Below are positions 33,419 to 47,244 of a stretch of DNA of 64,000 bases, one piece after another; the stretch's first letter is position 1, and every line of letters starts with the position of its first letter. The translations under genes were made by a program, and so were the position numbers. The notes below the pieces were generated by a model. That model searched no databases. It saw nothing but the letters and a program-made list of their open reading frames with translations, and had not been told where the DNA came from. Source of the DNA: Staphylococcus taiwanensis. Its GTDB lineage: Bacteria > Bacillota > Bacilli > Staphylococcales > Staphylococcaceae. The stretch spans positions 1,674,001-1,738,000 of the forward strand of contig CP058667.1 in NCBI GenBank assembly GCA_020544305.1, written 5' to 3'.

Positions 33419-36169
33419 TTAAACCAAAGTTTTAATAACTTCTTGGCATCGAGGACATAAGTGGTCTAACTCGCCCACTGCGCCTAAATCTTCACTAAAA
33501 TTCCAACATCTTTCACATTTCTCACCATCAGCATGGTCAATACGGATATCACCATATTGATATGTTTCAGCGTTGTCTACAGATTCAGCAACTTCAACTT
33601 GAGAAACAATAAATAATTGTTGTAAATCATTGAATTGTTGTAAAAATTCCGCAGCTTTAAATTGGTCATTATTACCGATAACCACTTTAGCTTCTAAAGA
33701 TTTACCAATGACTTTATTATTACGTGCAACTTCTAACGCACGGTTAACATCATCACGTAAAGCCATTAATTGATTCCATTTATCTAATAATTCTTGGTCT
33801 ACTTGGACAACTTCAGGCATATCAGCTAAATGAACGCTTTCTTCTTTAACATGAGGCGTATGAGACCAAACTTCTTCAGCAGTGTGAACAAGGATTGGTG
33901 CTAATAATTTAGTCATATCTACTAGAATTTGATATAACACTGTTTGCATACTACGACGTTTATGTGCATTTTTTTCTTCGATATAAAGAATATCTTTACC
34001 ATAGTCTAAATAGAAATTACTTAATTCTACATTGATAAAGTTTTGAACTTCTTGATAGATATTTAAGTAGTCAAAATTATCATAGTGATTAATTGTGCTA
34101 GCAGTGAATTCACGTAAACGATTTAATAAATATCTGTCTACTTCAAGTAATTCAGCTTCAGGGATAGCATCTGTTTCAGGATTAAAATCACTTACGTTAC
34201 CTAACATAAATCTTAAAGTATTTCTAATTTTACGATAAACATCAGAAGTTTGTTTTAAAATTTCATCAGAGATGCGAACGTCAGCTAAGTAATCTGTACT
34301 ACTTACCCATAAACGCGCAATGTCGGCACCTTTTTGTTTTACCACTTGATCTGGCACGATAACATTACCAAGTGATTTACTCATTTTCTTACCTTCTCCA
34401 TCCATAACAAAGCCGTGAGATAATAAGAATTTATAAGGTGCTTGTCCTCTTGTAGCAACTGCTGTTGTAATTGAAGAGTTGAACCAACCACGATATTGGT
34501 CACTACCTTCAAAGTATAAGTCAGCTGGGAAACTTAATTCAGGACGATTTTCTAATACGGCACGATGTGATGAACCAGAATCAAACCATACATCCATAAT
34601 GTCTGTTTCTTTAGTAAATTCACCATTCGGACTACTTGGATGAGTAAAGCCTTCAGGTAATAAATCTTTAGCTTCTCTTTCAAACCAAATATTAGATCCG
34701 TGTTCTTCAAAAAGATCTGCAACATGATTAACTGTTTCTTTCGTCATGATAATGTCACCATTTTCAGCATAAAATACTGGTAATGGCACACCCCAAACAC
34801 GTTGACGAGAGATAACCCATTCGCCACGATCACGAATCATATTGTAAATACGTGTTTTACCCCAGTCTACTTTAAAATCAGTCGCTTCAATCGCATCTAA
34901 AATGTCTTGTCTAACTTTATTGATTGAAGCAAACCATTGTGGTGTCGCACGGAAGATAACTGGTTTTTTTGTACGCCAATCATGAGGATAACTATGCGTA
35001 ATGAAATTTAATTTTAATAAAGCATCTTTTTCAGTTAATAAGTCAGTAACTGCTTTATTCGCTTTATCATAAAACATACCTTCAAATTGTCCGCCTTCTT
35101 CTGTAAATACACCTTTGTCATCGAGAGGACTAATAACTGGTAAATCATATTTTTGACCAACGATGTAGTCATCTTCCCCGTGACCAGGAGCAGTATGAAC
35201 ACATCCTGTACCAGCATCAGTTGTAACATGGTTACCGTTAATTACAAGTGATACACGATCTAAGAATGGATGTTGTGCTTCAACATACTCTAATTCTTTA
35301 CCTGTAAATTCTTTCTCTAATTGAATTGCATCTTTATCCCATTCTAAAGCTTCTGCTACATCGTCAGAAAGTGCTTGTGCGATGATATATTTTTTGCCAT
35401 TCACATTATATTGACCATATTTAAGTTCAGGATGGACTGTAATAGCAACGTTTGATGGGATAGTCCATGGTGTTGTTGTCCAAATAATAAATTGTGCATC
35501 ATCATCTACGACACCTTTAGAATCTTTTACGTTAAAAGCAACATAGATTGATGCTGAACGTTTATCATGGTATTCAATTTCAGCTTCTGCTAGTGATGAT
35601 TCACTTGAAGGTGACCAGTAAACTGGTTTTTTACCTTTGTTAATTAATCCTTTGTCAGCCATTTCACCGAATAAACGAATTTGAGCAGCTTCATATTCTG
35701 GTTTCAAAGTGATATATGGATCTTTGAAATCACCACGAACGCCTAGACGTTTAAAATCTTTCTTTTGCAATTCAATTTGTTCTAATGCAAATTCTTTACA
35801 TTTTTCTCTAAATTCAGCAATTGACATTTTTTTACGATCAACGCCTTTTTTAGTTAAAGCTTGTTCGATTGGTAATCCGTGCGTATCCCAACCTGGAACG
35901 TATGGCGCATAAAATCCTTGCATCGTTTTGTAGCGTACGATGATGTCTTTGATGATTTTGTTCAAAGCATGACCCATATGCAAGTTACCATTAGCGTATG
36001 GAGGACCATCATGTAAAATATATGATTGGTTGCCTTTGTTTTTATCTAAAGCCTTTTGATATTGGTTTTCGGCTTCCCACTTTTCTTGAATTTGAGGTTC
36101 TTTTGTTGGTAATCCACCTCGCATTGGGAAATCAGTTTTTGGCATTAATAAGGTATCTTTATAGTTCAT
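33419..36169 (-). CDS. ileS: isoleucyl-tRNA synthetase
   Basis: A 916-residue class I synthetase with editing domain. The HIGH box appears as HMGH in [13 protein letters not shown] (about residue 60). KMSKS is in [10 protein letters not shown] (about 595), and the editing-domain [10 protein letters not shown] is around 230. The C-terminal zinc finger reads CERCW...CPRC. Its length and the zinc finger match the chromosomal mupirocin-sensitive type rather than the plasmid MupA type. Confidence 0.98.
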   Translation of the reverse strand: MNYKDTLLMPKTDFPMRGGLPTKEPQIQEKWEAENQYQKALDKNKGNQSYILHDGPPYANGNLHMGHALNKIIKDIIVRYKTMQGFYAPYVPGWDTHGLPIEQALTKKGVDRKKMSIAEFREKCKEFALEQIELQKKDFKRLGVRGDFKDPYITLKPEYEAAQIRLFGEMADKGLINKGKKPVYWSPSSESSLAEAEIEYHDKRSASIYVAFNVKDSKGVVDDDAQFIIWTTTPWTIPSNVAITVHPELKYGQYNVNGKKYIIAQALSDDVAEALEWDKDAIQLEKEFTGKELEYVEAQHPFLDRVSLVINGNHVTTDAGTGCVHTAPGHGEDDYIVGQKYDLPVISPLDDKGVFTEEGGQFEGMFYDKANKAVTDLLTEKDALLKLNFITHSYPHDWRTKKPVIFRATPQWFASINKVRQDILDAIEATDFKVDWGKTRIYNMIRDRGEWVISRQRVWGVPLPVFYAENGDIIMTKETVNHVADLFEEHGSNIWFEREAKDLLPEGFTHPSSPNGEFTKETDIMDVWFDSGSSHRAVLENRPELSFPADLYFEGSDQYRGWFNSSITTAVATRGQAPYKFLLSHGFVMDGEGKKMSKSLGNVIVPDQVVKQKGADIARLWVSSTDYLADVRISDEILKQTSDVYRKIRNTLRFMLGNVSDFNPETDAIPEAELLEVDRYLLNRLREFTASTINHYDNFDYLNIYQEVQNFINVELSNFYLDYGKDILYIEEKNAHKRRSMQTVLYQILVDMTKLLAPILVHTAEEVWSHTPHVKEESVHLADMPEVVQVDQELLDKWNQLMALRDDVNRALEVARNNKVIGKSLEAKVVIGNNDQFKAAEFLQQFNDLQQLFIVSQVEVAESVDNAETYQYGDIRIDHADGEKCERCWNFSEDLGAVGELDHLCPRCQEVIKTLV

Positions 36170-36193
36170 AATTTATTTCACTCCTTAAATATA

Positions 36194-36390
36194 AAAAGAA
36201 CTCTAAGTTCAATTAAAAAGGGACGGAATTACCGCGGTACCACCCTTGTTAACTCAACTTAGAGCTCTCTCAAATCAATTATTAATTTATACAAGTTAGT
36301 GATATAAGACATAGACTTTTATTAGGCTTCCACCAACCCTAACTCGCTGTAAAAAGTTAATTATCTCTTACGTGTCTAACTTGATATATG
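36194..36390 (-). promoter_or_regulatory. T-box riboswitch (isoleucine) of ileS
   Basis: On the minus strand the T-box core AGGGTGGTACCGCGG lies at 36246-36232. The competing terminator pairs GAGCTCTAAGTT (about 36268) with AACTTAGAGTTC, then TTTTT (36194-36213). Stem I closes with AGTTAG (36344-36339) against CTAACT (36299-36294). In its 3' arm sits ATC (36303-36301) followed by A, a suitable isoleucine specifier. Uncharged tRNA-Ile would pair with the specifier and T-box and permit ileS transcription. The leader begins near the end of divIVA. Confidence 0.92.
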
Positions 36391-36397
36391 GATAGAT

Positions 36398-37096
36398 TTA
36401 TTTTGATGTAGATTCACTATTAATAACGCTAGCATTGTTAGTGATTGATTCACTTGTGCTAGTTGATGCACTAGTACTTTGAGATGAATCAATATTATTA
36501 CTTGTACTTGCATTAGAAACAACACTACTAGATTCAGATTGTTGAGATTGTGCATTTGCTTGTTCTGAAGATGTGATATCTTGGCTATTTAAATGTTGAA
36601 AATTTTCTTGAGTCACTTGTTCAGCATCTATATCATAATTTAGCAAGTAATCCCAGTCATCATTTTTTAGTAAATCTAATTGTGCTTCAACTAACATACG
36701 GAAACGAGATCTGAATATTTTAGATTGACGTTTCATATCTTCAGTTTGGAAAGATAAGTGTCTTGCTTTTTCAATTGCATCATTTACAATTAAATCTGCT
36801 TGCGCCTGTGCTTTACTAATAATAGCTTCCGCTTCTTTATTAGCAGCTAATTTAGTTTCCTCACCGGCTTGTTGTGCTTGTACAAGTGCATCACTTACTG
36901 ATTGATGTACTTGTTGATAAGATTTAATATTAGTATCTCTCTCTTCAACAACTTTTTCAAGTTGTTTTTTTTCTTCTTTTAAGCGTTCAATTTCATTACT
37001 TAACTGCGATAAATAATCACTAACTTCAGCTGGTTCTAAGCCATTTTTTACTTTTGTAAATTCTTTATTTTTAATTTCACTCGGTGTAAAAGGCAT
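36398..37096 (-). CDS. divIVA: cell-division/polar protein DivIVA
   Basis: 232 residues. The N-terminal membrane-curvature-binding motif MPFTPSEIKNKEFTKVKNGLEP is followed by long coiled coils (about 25-150), with LVEAQLDLLKNDDWDYLL after them. The C-terminal 60 residues are unusually rich in Ser, Thr and Asn and look disordered. Its 3' end abuts the ileS T-box leader. Confidence 0.95.
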   Translation of the reverse strand: MPFTPSEIKNKEFTKVKNGLEPAEVSDYLSQLSNEIERLKEEKKQLEKVVEERDTNIKSYQQVHQSVSDALVQAQQAGEETKLAANKEAEAIISKAQAQADLIVNDAIEKARHLSFQTEDMKRQSKIFRSRFRMLVEAQLDLLKNDDWDYLLNYDIDAEQVTQENFQHLNSQDITSSEQANAQSQQSESSSVVSNASTSNNIDSSQSTSASTSTSESITNNASVINSESTSK

Positions 37097-37138
37097 CCTA
37101 CATCCTCCTTAAGTCTATCTATGATTTACTTTTTATTC

Positions 37139-37918
37139 TTACTTGAACAATGTTCGATACGTAATATGAACTTTATCTTTTTTGGTTTTACCACCCACGT
37201 CGGTAATTTGAGCTCTCCCAAATCCCTGAATGGATAATAAATCATTAATTTGTATTTGAAAATCAGGTGAATCAATAATGGTATGATTCACTTTCACGCG
37301 TTTCTTTTCAATTAGCTGTTTTGCAATAGATCTTGATTTATGAATCATTTCTTTCAAAACGACATCTAATCTTAGTGCACTAACTGTGCTACTATGAATC
37401 TTCCAATTCTCTTCTGATTGTATCATATCTTTAAATGGAATAGAATTAAGTTTAACTGAAGCGCCTCTAATCTTCGTTAATTCCAACATAATATATGATT
37501 CTAATTGCTTTGTCAAAACAAATTGAATCGTACTACCAGTAATAATGTCACCTACTTGCTCTCTTTCAATTCCTAAAGACATTAAAGTACCAAGTACATG
37601 TTGATGCTGTATATTTACAAACTTTTCAGGATAAGTGATTTGAATTAAAGACACTTCAAAGTCATCTTCATTTGCTTCAAAATAATTTGGTGCTATAATT
37701 GCCCTTTTTCTTTCAGAATATTGTCCACCGAAAAATGTCACATGCATATCATCAAAACTTCCTACAATGACTTCAAGAATGTATTGCCCTCTTGGATCTA
37801 AAAAGTTAGTTAAGACGGGTGCATACTGTTGATTAACTTGTTCACATTTCCCCAATAATTGATCTATTAAAGTATGTTCTTCATTTCTAAAATGCTGATA
37901 AATATCGATGTTTTTCAC
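37139..37918 (-). CDS. ylmH: YlmH, S4-domain RNA-binding protein
   Basis: 259 residues with a C-terminal S4 domain (LRLDVVLKEMIHKSRSIAKQLIEKKRVKVN) and a family N-terminal domain. In Bacillus YlmH has been linked to ribosome quality control alongside RqcH, whose gene is also in this window. Starts with GTG after AAAAGGCG. Part of the ylmDE-sepF-yggT-ylmH-divIVA cluster. Confidence 0.9.
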   Translation of the reverse strand: MKNIDIYQHFRNEEHTLIDQLLGKCEQVNQQYAPVLTNFLDPRGQYILEVIVGSFDDMHVTFFGGQYSERKRAIIAPNYFEANEDDFEVSLIQITYPEKFVNIQHQHVLGTLMSLGIEREQVGDIITGSTIQFVLTKQLESYIMLELTKIRGASVKLNSIPFKDMIQSEENWKIHSSTVSALRLDVVLKEMIHKSRSIAKQLIEKKRVKVNHTIIDSPDFQIQINDLLSIQGFGRAQITDVGGKTKKDKVHITYRTLFK

Positions 37919-38011
37919 CGCCTTTTCAAGAAAATTTATTAGTTAAAAATGTTTAAAATGATAGTGTCATTATTATTAGTAATTATCTTTATTCATCTAT
38001 GTTCGAATGAC

Positions 38012-38050
38012 AAAAGAGGTTGAAACAAGTTTAATTGTTTCAGCCTCTCA
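38012..38050 (-). terminator. terminator or attenuating hairpin after yggT
   Basis: AGAGGTTGAAACAA pairs with TTGTTTCAGCCTCT. On the minus strand TTTTG follows, so the T run is short. It lies in the 150-bp gap between yggT and ylmH. Confidence 0.7.
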
Positions 38051-38069
38051 CTTAAATTTATATAAAATA

Positions 38070-38360
38070 TTATATTAGATAGTTTAAAATCATAGTAAAG
38101 ATACTTCTTAAACCAGCTTGGAACAACATAAGTACAAATAGTGCGGCAAGTGATGAAATATCAATCATTCCGATTGGAGGAATAATCTTTCTAAATGGTT
38201 CTAAAAAAGGTTCATATAATTTAGCTAATATTTCCCCAAGTTTAGACTCACGAATACTTGGTACCCATGACGTAAAGAAATAAATAATCATACCGAAATA
38301 ATATATTTGTACTAAAAAAAGGATAAATTTAAATATATATGCTAAAAGACTTACATCCAT
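38070..38360 (-). CDS. ylmG: YggT/YlmG family membrane protein
   Basis: 96 residues with two hydrophobic segments flanking the conserved SWVPSIRESKLGEILAKLYEPFLEPFRKIIPPIGMIDIS region. The family is found next to sepF in Firmicutes and is associated with cell division or membrane homeostasis. No biochemical activity is assigned. Confidence 0.92.
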   Translation of the reverse strand: MDVSLLAYIFKFILFLVQIYYFGMIIYFFTSWVPSIRESKLGEILAKLYEPFLEPFRKIIPPIGMIDISSLAALFVLMLFQAGLRSIFTMILNYLI

Positions 38361-38372
38361 CTAGTATTCTCC

Positions 38373-38975
38373 TTATTCGTAGTGTTGCGTTTCCATCTGT
38401 TCAATATGGTCGGTAATACTACCTGCAACTTCTACATTATCTGGTGTACAAAGGAAAATATCGCTACCAACACGTTGTATATCGCCACCAATAGCGTAAA
38501 CTGTACCACTTAAAAAATCGATAATTCGTTTAGCAGATACCTTATCGATGCGTTGTAGATTAACCAAAGTTGCACGACGATTTTTTAATTCATCTGCAAT
38601 ATCTTGTGTGTCAGAAAACACGCGTGGTTCAAATAAGCACATTTTTGAACTTTCATAAGTACTGTAACCTTGAGATGATTGATTCATAGTAACTACATTC
38701 TTAGTATTAGACTTTGATGGTGTATTGTTCATACGATTATTCCTTTCTTCAGAGTTATAATTTCTTGATGCTTTCTTTTGAGGAACAGATTTTAAATTTG
38801 TTTGATTATTGTATTGTCTTTCTGATTGTTGCGTTTGCTTTTGTTGAACATTGTTTGATTCAGTTTCTTCATTTTGTACAACACGACGTTGACGTTCTTC
38901 AGGGCCTTCTACTTCTTCTTCATCTTCCATTAGAAAAAAATTATTAAATAAATCTTTAATAGCCACGGGGCTCAC
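38373..38975 (-). CDS. sepF: SepF, FtsZ-associated division protein
   Basis: 200 residues. A short N-terminal membrane-binding helix ([11 protein letters not shown]) is followed by a long Gln/Asn-rich linker (about 20-115). The conserved SepF domain carries [29 protein letters not shown] and [28 protein letters not shown] at 38975 with GGAG seven bases before gives [10 protein letters not shown]; a second GTG four codons in is also possible. Confidence 0.93.
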   Translation of the reverse strand: MSPVAIKDLFNNFFLMEDEEEVEGPEERQRRVVQNEETESNNVQQKQTQQSERQYNNQTNLKSVPQKKASRNYNSEERNNRMNNTPSKSNTKNVVTMNQSSQGYSTYESSKMCLFEPRVFSDTQDIADELKNRRATLVNLQRIDKVSAKRIIDFLSGTVYAIGGDIQRVGSDIFLCTPDNVEVAGSITDHIEQMETQHYE

Positions 38976-38977
38976 TC

Positions 38978-39646
38978 CTATTCTCCTACAAGTTTAGTCC
39001 CTATTCTTATAAATGAAGCACCTTCTTCTACGGCAATTGTATAATCATTACTCATTCCCATAGATAAAAATTCACAAGGTGCATAATCTAATTTAAGGTT
39101 TTTAATTTCGTCTCTTTTTATTCTTAATTGTTTAAATAACTGTCTAATATACTCAGTATCTTCTGTGTATGGTGCCATTGTCATTAATCCGACAATTTTG
39201 ACATTTTCATATTGTTTTAATTGTTCAATAAAATCATTAACTTCACTTAATGCAATACCATGTTTTGATTCTTCTCCAGAAACATTTACCTGTAAAAAAC
39301 ATGATATAACATGAGTCGCTCTTTTATTGATTTCTTTAGCTAGACTTAAACGGTCTAACGCATGAAAATAATCAACTTCATTAATAACATCTTTTACTTT
39401 TCTTGATTGTAAAGAACCTATAAAGTGCATCGTAACATCATTTGGAAGTGCGTTTTTCTTTTCATGGAAACCTTCCAATCTATTCTCACCAAAGTGTCTT
39501 AAACCTGCATCATAAGCTTCTTTAGCTCGCTCTATTGTAACATATTTTGTCACTGCAATCACGTTTGGTATAGTATCTGAAACACTTTTTTCAAAATGAG
39601 TCTTAATCTCGTTATCAATTATTTCTAAATTGTGTTTAACTTCCAT
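38978..39646 (-). CDS. ylmE: YggS/YlmE family PLP-binding protein
   Basis: 222 residues, PLP homeostasis protein family (COG0325). The PLP-binding lysine is in [10 protein letters not shown], and [33 protein letters not shown] and [23 protein letters not shown] are all present. It has no known catalytic reaction. Three bases before the sepF start. Confidence 0.93.
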   Translation of the reverse strand: MEVKHNLEIIDNEIKTHFEKSVSDTIPNVIAVTKYVTIERAKEAYDAGLRHFGENRLEGFHEKKNALPNDVTMHFIGSLQSRKVKDVINEVDYFHALDRLSLAKEINKRATHVISCFLQVNVSGEESKHGIALSEVNDFIEQLKQYENVKIVGLMTMAPYTEDTEYIRQLFKQLRIKRDEIKNLKLDYAPCEFLSMGMSNDYTIAVEEGASFIRIGTKLVGE

Positions 39647-39763
39647 ATTATTATCAACCTCTTAAATACTGGTTTGCTTACTTTTAAATCATTTAACCTT
39701 TGAAATATTTGCTCAACTTATACATCATTACACCCTGATTGTTAAAGATAAAATGATTAAAAA

Positions 39764-40567
39764 TTATGCATTGTCAAATTGTTGTCCAATAAATGCTAAC
39801 ATTCTTCCAGTTTGTCCTTTTTCTACTCGATATGAAAAGAAATTAGTCAAGTCTTCAGAAGTAGCATGGTTCGTAATATAAATATTTTCTTTCGGCACAC
39901 CATTATGTTGAAGTAATAGTGAGTTAGCGTATTTCAAATCGATTCCGTGGCAATCTTCCTTACGTGTTTCGATATATTTAGTTGAATCAATTGGTAATGT
40001 TTCAAATTTGGATTTGATATCATCATTGATTTCATAAGTATTAGAGGTAGCAGGTCCTATAACAATGTTTAAATCATTGTAATCAAAATCGATATGTTTC
40101 AACATTTCCACTACGATTTGTCCAAATGTACCTCTCCATCCAGCATGTGCTAAACCCACGAAATGATGCGCTTCACTATAGAAATAAACAGGTACACAAT
40201 CTGCGTAACACATTGTTAGTAACACGTCAGAATCATATGTATAAATACCATCAACGCCATGAAGTGCTCCTGTTATACTATCAATATTTGTACCTTGTTC
40301 ATTTTGTGTTACTCTTACAACTTTATTTTCATGCGTTTGTATCGGGAAGACCCAACTCGAACGATTAAAATGTATTGCTTCGGCAAGAATTTCTTGATGT
40401 TTAGTAATATTTTCTGGATCGTCATCAATATATCTAGCCATGTTAAAGGCATTTTCTGGATATAAACTATATCCACCTTCACGCGTAGTGAAACCGAGCG
40501 TAACAGTTTCAAGATCATCAGATTCATAATTCAAATAATGGGGATGCTTAACAAATTTTTCAGACAC
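39764..40567 (-). CDS. ylmD: purine nucleoside/polyphenol oxidase family protein YlmD
   Basis: About 267 residues of the DUF152/PgeF multicopper-oxidase-like family. It contains [25 protein letters not shown] and [19 protein letters not shown], with the Cys and His zinc ligands of the family. GTG at 40567 (then [12 protein letters not shown]) is preferred because AAGGTGG precedes it by nine bases. The longer frame would start at a TTG at 40615 with no ribosome site. Confidence 0.88.
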   Translation of the reverse strand: MSEKFVKHPHYLNYESDDLETVTLGFTTREGGYSLYPENAFNMARYIDDDPENITKHQEILAEAIHFNRSSWVFPIQTHENKVVRVTQNEQGTNIDSITGALHGVDGIYTYDSDVLLTMCYADCVPVYFYSEAHHFVGLAHAGWRGTFGQIVVEMLKHIDFDYNDLNIVIGPATSNTYEINDDIKSKFETLPIDSTKYIETRKEDCHGIDLKYANSLLLQHNGVPKENIYITNHATSEDLTNFFSYRVEKGQTGRMLAFIGQQFDNA

Positions 40568-40688
40568 GTGAAAAAACCACCTTGTATTAAGTTTCTCTAT
40601 ATTAACAAAATTCAAATGATATAACCTTTACTCTAAATATGAATATAAATATATTATATAACAATATTCACTTTATTTTAAAGTATAT

Positions 40689-40740
40689 AAAAAAGGGAGC
40701 AAACTGGAATTCACAAGTGAATTCGTCGTTCTACTCCCCC
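40689..40740 (-). terminator. ftsZ terminator
   Basis: A compound hairpin: GGGAG pairs with CTCCC and an inner GAATTCAC pairs with GTGAATTC. On the minus strand it is followed by TTTTTT, about 70 bases after ftsZ. Confidence 0.85.
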
Positions 40741-40811
40741 AAATAGGAATGATTCAATAAAATTTAATTTATTAAAACCATACAACGAAATGTTATCTAA
40801 ACTTATTTTAA

Positions 40812-41993
40812 TTAACGTCTAGTTCTTCTAGAACGTCTTTCTTCTCTATTTCTAATAAAGCTAGGAATATCGTCATCTTTAGTAGAGTGACTTCTTTCGC
40901 TTACACTTTCAGAAGAACGTGAACTTGAAACATTTTGTGAATATGATTCATCTTTTGACGCACTAGATGGTGTTGAAGCACTTGAAGTAGCACTTGTACC
41001 GAAACCAGTACTTGAAGCTTTACGTCCTTGTGATGTTGGTTTATCTTCAAAACCAGTAGCAATAACTGTTACAACGATTTCATCTTGTAATTCTGGGTTA
41101 ATTACAGTACCAAAAATCATGTTTACATCTTCATCAGCAGCGTCTTGTACGATATCTGCAGCTTCTTGAGCTTCAAATAATGATAATGATTCTCCACCAG
41201 TGATGTTCATTAACACACCTTGTGCACCAACAATAGAAGTTTCAAGTAATGGTGATGAAATAGCTTTCTTAGCAGCTTCTACAGCTCTATTTTCACCTGA
41301 AGATACACCGATACCCATTAATGCTGAACCTTGATTAGACATAATTGTTTTAACGTCTGCAAAGTCTAAGTTTACTTCACCTGAAACAGCGATTAAGTCT
41401 GAAATACCTTGTACACCTTGACGTAATACATTATCTGCTTCTTTAAATGCTTCCATCATAGGTGTTGATTTATCAACGATATCTAATAATCTATCATTAG
41501 GGATAACGATTAAAGTATCAACAGCAGCTTTCATAGCTTCAACACCAGCAGCCGCTTGAGTTGAGCGTTTACGTCCTTCAAAACCGAATGGACGAGTAAC
41601 AACACCAACAGTTAAAGCTCCCATTTCTTTTGCGATTTTAGCTACTACTGGTGCAGCACCTGTACCAGTACCGCCACCCATACCTGCAGTTACAAATACC
41701 ATATCTGCACCTTGGATAGCATCTTCAATTTGTTCGCGTGATTCTTCTGCAGCTTTTTTACCAATTTCTGGATTAGCACCTGCACCAAGTCCGCGAGTTA
41801 ATTTTTCGCCAATTTGGATTTTAGATTCAGCTTTAGATAAGTTTAAAGCCTGTCCATCTGTATTAATTGCAATAAATTCAACGTTATTCATACCGTGGTC
41901 GATCATGCGGTTAACAGCGTTATTACCACCGCCACCTACACCGATGACTTTCAATGTCGCCAAATGATTAAATCCTTGTTCAAATTCTAACAT
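40812..41993 (-). CDS. ftsZ: cell division GTPase FtsZ
   Basis: A tubulin homologue of 393 residues that forms the Z ring. The GTP-binding signature [11 protein letters not shown], the synergy residues [11 protein letters not shown] and the C-terminal peptide [14 protein letters not shown] are present, the last binding FtsA and SepF. A variable Ser-rich linker covers about 320-375. Confidence 0.98.
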   Translation of the reverse strand: MLEFEQGFNHLATLKVIGVGGGGNNAVNRMIDHGMNNVEFIAINTDGQALNLSKAESKIQIGEKLTRGLGAGANPEIGKKAAEESREQIEDAIQGADMVFVTAGMGGGTGTGAAPVVAKIAKEMGALTVGVVTRPFGFEGRKRSTQAAAGVEAMKAAVDTLIVIPNDRLLDIVDKSTPMMEAFKEADNVLRQGVQGISDLIAVSGEVNLDFADVKTIMSNQGSALMGIGVSSGENRAVEAAKKAISSPLLETSIVGAQGVLMNITGGESLSLFEAQEAADIVQDAADEDVNMIFGTVINPELQDEIVVTVIATGFEDKPTSQGRKASSTGFGTSATSSASTPSSASKDESYSQNVSSSRSSESVSERSHSTKDDDIPSFIRNREERRSRRTRR

Positions 41994-42022
41994 TTATATT
42001 TCCTCCTAGTCTTAATGGCCAA

Positions 42023-43480
<1,458 letters not shown>

Positions 43481-43562
43481 TTACTATTAAAATACACTAT
43501 ATTTAGTTTACAATACGTCGATAAGCTTGTGAACTATAAACACATATTAATATCGAAATTTT

Positions 43563-44912
43563 TTAATTATTTGAATCTGATTGTTCGTTAATTTTATTTA
43601 ATGCACTTTGTAACTCATCTTTTGCATCTGTTTCTTGTTGTGATTTTTGACGTACATTTTGATCAGATTTCGAATCTACGCTACTATTTTCATTATTAGG
43701 GATAAATGAAGCACCTACAGATAAGTCGATATAACCTTCATTTTTGAGGTTTCCTGAACTATCTTTTGATAATGATTGTGACATTTGTGGATAATATTTA
43801 ATTTTATTTGCAATCGTCTTCATATTACCAACAACTTGCATGTCATCTTTCATATATAACAAGATACGATTAGGGCTATTTTGTTCTGGTGCATAGTTTA
43901 TTTCTGCAATCATATTTCTTACTTCAGAAGGCATTTTTGATAATGCTTTTATCATGTTATCTTTATCATCGCCTTTGAAACCATCTAAAATAGGCCCACT
44001 ACCAGCGATATCACCGTCATAATTTTTAAGTTCTTTGTTTCCTTCTATGACAGGCACATAATTATTTTTATCTTTAACAACACCCACTACTTCATTTTCA
44101 ACAATCTGAACTTTTAAAGTGTTTGGTAATTGTTTTTCGATTTTAACATCTTTAATCAAATCATTCTTTTTTAAATTACTAATGCCCTTACTTTTACTAT
44201 AAGTATACATTCGAGAACTATCTTTGACGTCTAATGCCTTCTCAATTTTACTGTCACTAATATTATTATTACCACTAATTTTCACATTAGATATACGACT
44301 CAATGGCGTGAACATATAAATTAGAAACAGTAAAATTAAAAGTACTAAAATGGTAATAATAATGTACTGAATTCTTTTTTGGCGTATTCTACGCACTTTT
44401 CTTTGATGTTCTCTTCTTTCTTGTGGTGTTAAATGTGCAAGATGTTCTTCTTTTTCCTGTTGTTTTGCTCTTCGATTATCTCTAAAGCGTATTAACCTAT
44501 CATTAAGTGTTTGTTTCTTAGTTTTATTTCCCTTATGCTCATTCGTTTTTTCATTATCATGTTCCATTGAATTCAAAGATGTATCTGTTGTTGATTCATC
44601 AGTTGTTGAATCAGCCTCATTTGAATCATCTTCTTGTGATTTTTCATCAGTAATATTTGAATTTTGAATGTTATTTTGTTCTTCATGCTGTTCTTTATCG
44701 GAATCGTCAGATGTTTTTATCTTATCATTTTTTTCATTGGTAGATTGGTCTTCTCTATCATTCGTTTTATTAATTTTATATAAATCATCTGAATCATCAT
44801 ATTTATCAATTTCTTCTTGGTCGTTTGAATCTTTCAATTCACGATTTCTTCTTTCAATCGTACTTTTTATAGAACTCACTTTACTGGTTCTACGTCTTCT
44901 CTTATCACCCAT
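43563..44912 (-). CDS. divIB: division septum protein DivIB (FtsQ)
   Basis: 449 residues, bitopic. A long charged cytoplasmic N-terminus (about 1-180, very acidic in its first half) leads to one transmembrane helix (IQYIIITILVLLILLFLIYMF). The POTRA/FtsQ domain follows (ISNVKISGNNNISDSKIEKAL) with a disordered C-terminal tail. It sits between murD and ftsA, as in other Firmicute dcw clusters. Confidence 0.95.
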   Translation of the reverse strand: MGDKRRRRTSKVSSIKSTIERRNRELKDSNDQEEIDKYDDSDDLYKINKTNDREDQSTNEKNDKIKTSDDSDKEQHEEQNNIQNSNITDEKSQEDDSNEADSTTDESTTDTSLNSMEHDNEKTNEHKGNKTKKQTLNDRLIRFRDNRRAKQQEKEEHLAHLTPQERREHQRKVRRIRQKRIQYIIITILVLLILLFLIYMFTPLSRISNVKISGNNNISDSKIEKALDVKDSSRMYTYSKSKGISNLKKNDLIKDVKIEKQLPNTLKVQIVENEVVGVVKDKNNYVPVIEGNKELKNYDGDIAGSGPILDGFKGDDKDNMIKALSKMPSEVRNMIAEINYAPEQNSPNRILLYMKDDMQVVGNMKTIANKIKYYPQMSQSLSKDSSGNLKNEGYIDLSVGASFIPNNENSSVDSKSDQNVRQKSQQETDAKDELQSALNKINEQSDSNN

Positions 44913-44927
44913 TTAGTATCACACCCT

Positions 44928-46277
44928 TTAGTAAGATGGTAAGTGTGCACGGAAACTTTCTATAAATCTTTCACCACGTTCTTCAAATGTATTATACTGA
45001 TCCCAACTTGCACACGCTGGAGATAATAACACTACATCATTGGGTTCAATGATTTCTTGTACTTTACTAACAGCATCTTCAATATCTGTAGCTTTGATTA
45101 CTAATTTTCCTTGGCTATTACCTAATTTCGCAAATTTTTCTTGGGTTTGTCCGAAAACGACCATCACACGGACATTCTTCATATAAGGTATGAGTTCATC
45201 AAAGTCATTGCCTCTATCTAATCCACCACATAACCAAACGATTGGTTGCTTAAATGAGTTTAGAGCAAATTGTGTAGCCAATGTATTCGTCGCTTTTGAA
45301 TCATTATAATACTTATTCGTACGGTTTGTGCCTATATATTGAAGTCTATGTTCAATACCAGAAAACGTCGTTAAACTATCAATAATAGCTTTAATAGGTA
45401 CACCAGCTAAAATTGAAGCTAACACTGCTGCTAATATATTTTCTAAATTATGTTCTCCAGGCAATACTAAATCTTCGACATTGATAATTCTAATACCTTT
45501 ATAAATAATAAAGTTATCTTTAATGTATATACCATCTACTTTTTGTTGCGTTGAGAAATATAATGTTTTCGCTTTTAAACTTTCAGATTCGATTAAATGT
45601 CTTTGATGATAATTGCAAATTAAATAATCATTTTCTGTTTGATTTTTATAGATTTGTTTTTTTGCATTTTGATAATTTTCTAATGATTCATGATAATCTA
45701 AATGCGCTGAATAAATGTTAGTAATGATTGCAATATGAGGGCGATAATGTTCTATTCCTAATAATTGGAAAGAAGATAACTCAGTAATCAAATATTCATT
45801 AGCTGATGTTTCTTGTGCCACTTTAGATGCTACATATCCAATATTTCCTGAAAGACGACCTGTCAATCTACTCTTATTAAACATATCTCCAATTAAAGAA
45901 GTTGTAGTAGTTTTACCATTTGTACCTGTTACAGCTATAATCGGCGCCTCTGATATAAGATAACTTAATTCAACTTCTGTTAAAATTTTCAAACCACGGT
46001 CGTATGCTTCTTTAATAATAGAAACAGTATAAGGTATACCTGGATTTTTAATAATAATAGGATTATTCTCCAACAGTGACAATGGATGCCCACCGTCAAC
46101 TATTTTAACGCCTAGCGTTTCTAAATCTTTAGCATGTGGATCTTGAGATAAATCTTTGCCATCATTTACTGTTACATTTGCACCTAGTTTTGTTAATAAT
46201 TTAGCTGCTTCATAACCACTTTTTGCTAATCCTACAACAAGAACATCTTTATTCTCTAATCCTGTATAATTTAGCAT
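44928..46277 (-). CDS. murD: UDP-N-acetylmuramoylalanine-D-glutamate ligase
   Basis: Adds D-Glu to UDP-MurNAc-L-Ala. 449 residues with the ATP loop [15 protein letters not shown] (about residue 115), HNLENILAA and the [10 protein letters not shown] and LCGGLDRG motifs. One base separates its start from the mraY stop. Confidence 0.98.
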   Translation of the reverse strand: MLNYTGLENKDVLVVGLAKSGYEAAKLLTKLGANVTVNDGKDLSQDPHAKDLETLGVKIVDGGHPLSLLENNPIIIKNPGIPYTVSIIKEAYDRGLKILTEVELSYLISEAPIIAVTGTNGKTTTTSLIGDMFNKSRLTGRLSGNIGYVASKVAQETSANEYLITELSSFQLLGIEHYRPHIAIITNIYSAHLDYHESLENYQNAKKQIYKNQTENDYLICNYHQRHLIESESLKAKTLYFSTQQKVDGIYIKDNFIIYKGIRIINVEDLVLPGEHNLENILAAVLASILAGVPIKAIIDSLTTFSGIEHRLQYIGTNRTNKYYNDSKATNTLATQFALNSFKQPIVWLCGGLDRGNDFDELIPYMKNVRVMVVFGQTQEKFAKLGNSQGKLVIKATDIEDAVSKVQEIIEPNDVVLLSPACASWDQYNTFEERGERFIESFRAHLPSY

Positions 46278-46278
46278 C

Positions 46279-47244
46279 TTAATGCACTCCTATCCATAAT
46301 CCAATTAATCCTGAAATTAAACCAACAGTCCAGAACACTGTTACAACTTTCCATTCTCCCCAACCACTTAATTCAAAATGATGGTGAATTGGTGTCATTT
46401 TGAAAATACGTTTTTTAGTTAGTTTGTAAGATGAGACTTGCAGCATAACTGAAGCAGTCTCAATCACAAATACTAAGCCAACGAGTAATAATGATAATTC
46501 CTGATTTAGCATAATTGAAATTGTAGCAAAAATACCGCCTAAAGCTAAACTACCGGTATCACCCATAAATACTTTTGCAGGATTTAGGTTATATGGTAAG
46601 AAACCTAATAATGCAAAAATCATTATGATACAAAATGCACCGATTGCTGGTGAATCTAAAACAAAGCTCATTATGGCATACATTGTAAATCCTATAATTG
46701 ATAAACCAGTTGCTAAACCATCTAAACCATCTGTTAAATTCACAGCATTAGAAAAACCAACTTGCCAGAATACAATAAAGATCACGTAGGCAAATGATAA
46801 TGGGATACTAATATTTGTAAATGGAATATTTAAGTTTGTTGAAAATTCAACAAGATGAAATACATCACTTAAAATAAAGAAAATAATAGCTATAGCTATT
46901 TGTGCCAAGAATTTTTGTTTACTTGTTAATCCTTGGTTATTCTTCTTAACAACAATAATATAATCATCAATAAAACCAATTAATCCAAATCCAATAGTTA
47001 CAAATAATAACAAAATAATAGGATTAGAATTATCAACAAAGAAAATTGCAATAATTGATGTAATGATAATACTAATTAAAAAAGTCAAGCCACCCATTGT
47101 TGGTGTACCAGTTTTTTTCATGTGGCTTTGTGGACCTTCTTCACGTATACTTTGTCCAAATTTCATTCGTTTAAGTGTCGGGATTAATACAGGTACTAAT
47201 ATGAACGTAATTAGTAGCGCGATAATCGCAAGTATGAAAAGCAT
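46279..47244 (-). CDS. mraY: phospho-N-acetylmuramoyl-pentapeptide transferase
   Basis: Makes lipid I at the inner leaflet. 321 residues with about ten transmembrane helices. The MraY signatures are [27 protein letters not shown] and the MTPIHHHFE motif. Confidence 0.98.
   Translation of the reverse strand: MLFILAIIALLITFILVPVLIPTLKRMKFGQSIREEGPQSHMKKTGTPTMGGLTFLISIIITSIIAIFFVDNSNPIILLLFVTIGFGLIGFIDDYIIVVKKNNQGLTSKQKFLAQIAIAIIFFILSDVFHLVEFSTNLNIPFTNISIPLSFAYVIFIVFWQVGFSNAVNLTDGLDGLATGLSIIGFTMYAIMSFVLDSPAIGAFCIIMIFALLGFLPYNLNPAKVFMGDTGSLALGGIFATISIMLNQELSLLLVGLVFVIETASVMLQVSSYKLTKKRIFKMTPIHHHFELSGWGEWKVVTVFWTVGLISGLIGLWIGVH

Noticed and set aside
33419-36169. ileS as a possible mupirocin-resistance (mupA-type) allele
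   Set aside because: Gene length, the T-box leader, the C-terminal zinc finger and core-genome position fit the native chromosomal enzyme.
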